In this document: positions 61,098-64,000 of the stretch, in pieces | Numbering within the stretch: the first letter of the stretch is position 1 | Layout of the letters: every line of letters starts with the position of its first letter | DNA from: Rhodospirillaceae bacterium | Lineage (GTDB): Bacteria; Pseudomonadota; Alphaproteobacteria; Kiloniellales; DSM-21159 | Direction: 5' to 3' | Assembly (NCBI GenBank): GCA_006969625.1 | Contig: CP030885.1 | Location: forward strand, 744,001-808,000 | Length of the DNA: 64,000 nt | Position numbers and translations under genes: made by a program | The notes under the pieces: generated by a model | What the model saw: only the letters and a program-made list of their open reading frames with translations | What the model was told of the DNA's origin: nothing | The model's database searches: none

Positions 61098-62423
61098 GTG
61101 CCGCCGGCCCGCGGGCTGATCGTCGCCGCGCCGGCCTCCGGCTGCGGCAAGACCATGCTGACGCTGGCGCTGCTGCGTGCCTTCCGCAAGGCCGGCACGC
61201 CGGCGGTCTCGGCCAAGACCGGGCCGGACTATATCGATCCCGCCTATCATGCCGCGGCGAGCGGGCGCGACTGCCTGAACCTCGACCCCTGGGCCATGCG
61301 CCCGGCGCTTCTCTCGGCGCTCGCGCGCCGGCTGGCCGAGGCGGGCGAGCTGTTGCTGATCGAGGGGGTGATGGGGCTGTACGACGGCGCCGCCGACGGG
61401 CGCGGCAGCACCGCCGACCTGGCCGAGCGCCTGAGCCTGCCGGTGCTGCTGGTGATCGATGCCGGCGCGCAGGCCCAGTCGGCCGCCGCCCTGGTGCGGG
61501 GGTTCGTGGCGCACCGCCCCGGCATCCGCATCGCCGGCGTGGTGCTGAACCGGGTCGGCGGTCCGCGCCATGTGGAGCTGATCGCCCGCGCCCTCGCGCC
61601 GGTCGGCGTTCCCGTGGTCGGCAGCCTGCCGCGCCACGCCACCCTGTCCCGGCCCGACCGGCACCTGGGCCTGGTGCAGGCCGGCGAGCAGGCCGACCTG
61701 GAGGCCTTCCTGGAGGCCGCCGCCGACACGGTGAGCGCGCACATCGACCTGGCCCGGATCCAGGCGATCGCCGCGCCGCTCGGCCTGCAGCCCGAGGACG
61801 AGCCGGCGGACCTTCCGCCGCCGCTACCGCCGCTCGGCCAGCGGATCGCGGTGGCGCGCGACCTCGCCTTCGCCTTCGCCTATCCGCATCTGCTCGAGGG
61901 CTGGCGCGAAGCCGGTGCCGAGCTGACCTTCTTCTCGCCGCTGGAGGACGAAGCGCCCGATCTTCGAGCCGATGCGGTCTACCTGCCCGGCGGCTACCCC
62001 GAGCTGCACGCCGGCCGGCTGGCCGGCAGCGACACCTTTCTGCAGGGTCTGCGCAAGGCCGCCGGACGGGGGGCGACAGTCTACGGCGAATGCGGCGGCT
62101 ACATGGTGCTGGGCACGGGACTGGTCGACGGCGAGAAGCGCCGCCACGCCATGGCCGGCCTGCTGCCGCTGGAGACCAGCTTCGCGGAGCGCCGGCTGCA
62201 CCTCGGTTATCGCCGCGCGCAGATCACGGAAATGCCCCTTGCGGGTGCCTACGCCGGTCACGAGTTTCACTACGCCACCGTGCTGCGCGAAGAGGGGGCG
62301 GCGCCGCTGTGCAGCCTGCACGACGCCGAAGGCCACGCGCTGCCGGCGGCGGGCCTGCAGCGGGGCCGCATCGCCGGCTCCTTCGTGCACCTGATCGACC
62401 GCGACGAGACGGCAGACATGTGA
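61098..62423 (+). CDS. cobB: Cobyrinate a,c-diamide synthase
   Basis: A 441-residue glutamine-dependent amidotransferase. The N-terminal P-loop ATPase domain shows LIVAAPASGCGKTMLTLALL and KTGPDYIDPAYHAAASGRDC. The C-terminal class I GATase domain has ATVYGECGGYMVLGTGL with the nucleophilic Cys, and the late HEFHYATV histidine. It amidates the a and c side chains. GTG start at 61098, 4 bases after cobA. Confidence 0.94.
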   Translation: MPPARGLIVAAPASGCGKTMLTLALLRAFRKAGTPAVSAKTGPDYIDPAYHAAASGRDCLNLDPWAMRPALLSALARRLAEAGELLLIEGVMGLYDGAADGRGSTADLAERLSLPVLLVIDAGAQAQSAAALVRGFVAHRPGIRIAGVVLNRVGGPRHVELIARALAPVGVPVVGSLPRHATLSRPDRHLGLVQAGEQADLEAFLEAAADTVSAHIDLARIQAIAAPLGLQPEDEPADLPPPLPPLGQRIAVARDLAFAFAYPHLLEGWREAGAELTFFSPLEDEAPDLRADAVYLPGGYPELHAGRLAGSDTFLQGLRKAAGRGATVYGECGGYMVLGTGLVDGEKRRHAMAGLLPLETSFAERRLHLGYRRAQITEMPLAGAYAGHEFHYATVLREEGAAPLCSLHDAEGHALPAAGLQRGRIAGSFVHLIDRDETADM

Positions 62424-62430
62424 GGCGGAG

Positions 62431-63018
62431 ATGCACAGAGTCCTTCCGATCCTGGCACTGGTCTCGATGCTTATCGGCCTGGGCGTGCCGGGGCTGCGGG
62501 CGGCGGACCTGCCGCCGCTCGGCCAGACGGCCTACAGCGCCGATTTCAGCATGACCGGCGCGGCCATGGAGATGCGGGGCACCGTGCACCGCGCTCCCGG
62601 CGCCGAGCGACGGGAAATGGTCCTGCAGGGGCAGCGGCAGGTCATGCTGATGCGCGCCACGCAGGGCGAGATGATCATGCTGCTGCCGGAGGCGAGCCTG
62701 GCGATGCGGCTGCCGATGCGCAGCGACCCGCGCGCGGAGGCGGCCGACGCCTTCGCCCGGGCCGAGCCGCAGGCGGTGGGCCGCGAGACGGTCGACGGCG
62801 AGGCGACGACGATCTACGAAACCTCGGGCGAGGCGGCCGGGCGTTTCTGGGTGACCGACGACGGCATCGTCATGCGCGCGCGGGTCGAGACCGACGAGGG
62901 ACCGCTTGTCATCGAGCTCTCTGACGTCCGGCGCGGCCCGCAGGATCCGGCCCTGTTCGAGGTCCCACAGGGCATTCAGATCATGGATGCCGAACAGATG
63001 CCGGGGATGACGCAGTAG
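62431..63018 (+). CDS. Secreted DUF4412-like protein
   Basis: A 195-residue protein with a signal peptide (residues 1-25). The mature part is a small all-beta domain: QTAYSADFSMTGAAMEMRGT, GQRQVMLMRATQGEMIMLLP and GRFWVTDDGIVMRARVETDE, similar to DUF4412/LolA-like periplasmic proteins. Methionine is frequent. The function is unknown. It starts 7 bases after cobB, so it is likely in the same transcript, although nothing ties it to cobalamin. Confidence 0.6.
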   Translation: MHRVLPILALVSMLIGLGVPGLRAADLPPLGQTAYSADFSMTGAAMEMRGTVHRAPGAERREMVLQGQRQVMLMRATQGEMIMLLPEASLAMRLPMRSDPRAEAADAFARAEPQAVGRETVDGEATTIYETSGEAAGRFWVTDDGIVMRARVETDEGPLVIELSDVRRGPQDPALFEVPQGIQIMDAEQMPGMTQ

Positions 63019-63028
63019 GGCGTCGCGC

Positions 63029-64000
63029 TCACAGCTTGCCGAGGGCGAGGAGCTGCGACAGAACCTCGCCGTAGCGCGCCACCACGGCCTCTTCGGTGAA
63101 ATCCGCCCGATAGGCGTCCCAGGCCTGCGCGACCAAGTCCTCGCGCAAGCCGCGCTCGCCCAGAACCCGCTGCAGTGCCAGGCGCAGGGCGTCCACGTCG
63201 TCGACCGGGACGAGCAGACCGGTGCGCCCCTGCGTGATCGTCTCGCGCGGGCCTTCGCTGGCCGCGGCGACCAGCGGTACGCGGTTGGCCCAGGCTTCCA
63301 GGATCACCGTGCCGAAGCCTTCTGAGCGCGACGGCATGGCCATGACGTCGCCCGCCCGGATCACCGCCCCGGGGTCCGGCTGCCAGCCCAGCAGGCGCAG
63401 GCGTTCGGCGACGCCCAGCCGCGCCGCCTGGACCTCCAGCTCGGCGCGTGCCGGCCCCTCGCCCGCGATCCAGCAGTAGACGCCGGGCATCTCGGCCAGC
63501 GCGCCGATCAGGACGTCGAAGGCCTTGTTGACGTGCAGCCGCCCGACCGCGACCACCAGGGGCGCGTCCTCGGGCGTGGACCAAGCGGCGCGGGCCAGCG
63601 GCGGCGCGTCGCTCGGCGTGTAGAAGTTGGGGACGTAATGCACCCGCTCGGTCGGGAAGCCGGCCTCGACCATATGCCGGCGCAGGTCACGGGTGATCGC
63701 CACGATACCGTCGCAGCGGCGGTAGTACTTCGGATCGTAGTAGTGGCCGATGCGCGCCACGTGCACCAGGGCGTTGGAGGGCGTGCGTGCCGTCGCCCGG
63801 TTCATCCAGCTCAGCGCCAGGTCGCAGCCCCGCGCCCGGATCAGCCGGCGCAGCCGCCACGGCGTCACCAGGTCCAGGGCACCGCCGAACGGCAGCGCGA
63901 CGGGCTCGATGCCGCCGGCCCGCAGCGTCGCCATGCGCTCGGGCCAGCCGCGGATCGCCACCGTCTGCGTCTGACCGGCGCGCTGCAGCGCCAGCACAAG
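63029..64000 (-). CDS. GT4-family glycosyltransferase, 5' end beyond window
   Basis: At least 323 residues of a GT-B glycosyltransferase. The C-terminal donor-binding domain is clear: PLVVAVGRLHVNKAFDVLIG, WIAGEGPARAELEVQAARLG, LLGWQPDPGAVIRAGDVMAM and PSRSEGFGTVILEAWANRVP, with the EGFGTVILEA nucleotide-sugar motif. The N-terminal acceptor domain begins before the right edge of the window. The acceptor is unknown; lipopolysaccharide or exopolysaccharide assembly is usual. It converges on the DUF4412-like gene. Confidence 0.88.
   Translation of the reverse strand, partial: LVLALQRAGQTQTVAIRGWPERMATLRAGGIEPVALPFGGALDLVTPWRLRRLIRARGCDLALSWMNRATARTPSNALVHVARIGHYYDPKYYRRCDGIVAITRDLRRHMVEAGFPTERVHYVPNFYTPSDAPPLARAAWSTPEDAPLVVAVGRLHVNKAFDVLIGALAEMPGVYCWIAGEGPARAELEVQAARLGVAERLRLLGWQPDPGAVIRAGDVMAMPSRSEGFGTVILEAWANRVPLVAAASEGPRETITQGRTGLLVPVDDVDALRLALQRVLGERGLREDLVAQAWDAYRADFTEEAVVARYGEVLSQLLALGKL

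Overview
The window is 64 kb of very GC-rich DNA with dense, often overlapping gene pairs. It looks like chromosome of an alphaproteobacterium of the Rhodospirillales/Kiloniellales type. That placement is an inference from the gene families (a DUF1285/NUDIX/DUF6111 block, DUF1289, a TIGR02226-type BatA/DUF4159 gene, a PAS_5-like protein, an isocitrate dehydrogenase with a C-terminal extension, TRAP transporters). No rRNA or other phylogenetic marker is present. One tRNA (Gln, anticodon TTG) is seen.

Layout. 1-2.1 kb is a mobile-element scar: an IS5-type transposase remnant cut off by the window edge, a TA-flanked IS630 element with an A7 frameshift site, and a decayed partial copy of the large peptidoglycan-binding-domain gene that stands intact at 2.9-4.8 kb. 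4.9-6.8 kb holds a candidate small-RNA unit (promoter-like sequence plus strong terminator), then DUF6111, NUDIX and DUF1285 genes. 7.0-14.4 kb is a MoxR / DUF58 / BatA-DUF4159 / von Willebrand-like membrane protein run ending in TspO, followed by an MFS exporter and a GNAT acetyltransferase. 16.6-18.9 kb is a chemoreceptor with a separate small periplasmic sensor gene upstream. 19.0-22.6 kb is a LysR regulator divergent from WrbA, pirin and a glutathionyl-hydroquinone reductase, which reads as a quinone-stress module. 22.6-31 kb contains an IS630-like miniature element, a large MscS channel, a nuclease-fold enzyme, a flavin/PNPOx protein, tRNA-Gln, a BtuF-like protein, a secreted glutathione peroxidase, a membrane adenylate cyclase with a [2Fe-2S] domain, and small metal-binding proteins.

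31-46 kb holds a DMT transporter, an OmpA lipoprotein, a cytochrome b561/ABM pair facing a MarR regulator across two copies of a palindromic operator, glyoxalase I, isocitrate dehydrogenase, a PAS protein, an overlapping ATP-grasp ligase plus CocE/S15 hydrolase pair of unknown product, and a CaiB-type CoA transferase. An IS481 element sits in the CTAG that carries the CoA-transferase stop codon. It is followed by a beta-propeller-like protein and a tartronate-semialdehyde reductase/hydroxypyruvate isomerase pair. 46-51 kb has an XRE regulator, then a cupin gene divergent from a complete TRAP transporter with its own MarR gene. The shared promoter carries a near-perfect palindrome.

51-62.4 kb is a cobalamin biosynthesis locus led by a cobalamin-riboswitch-like leader: HupE, CbiX with a 32-histidine tail, CobH, CobL, CobI, a CbiG-CobJ fusion and CobM on +, CobK and CbiD on -, and CobA and CobB on +. 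The presence of CbiX, CbiG and CbiD, with no CobG, CobF or CobN here, points to the early-cobalt-insertion route. The window ends in a secreted DUF4412-like protein and a truncated GT4 glycosyltransferase.
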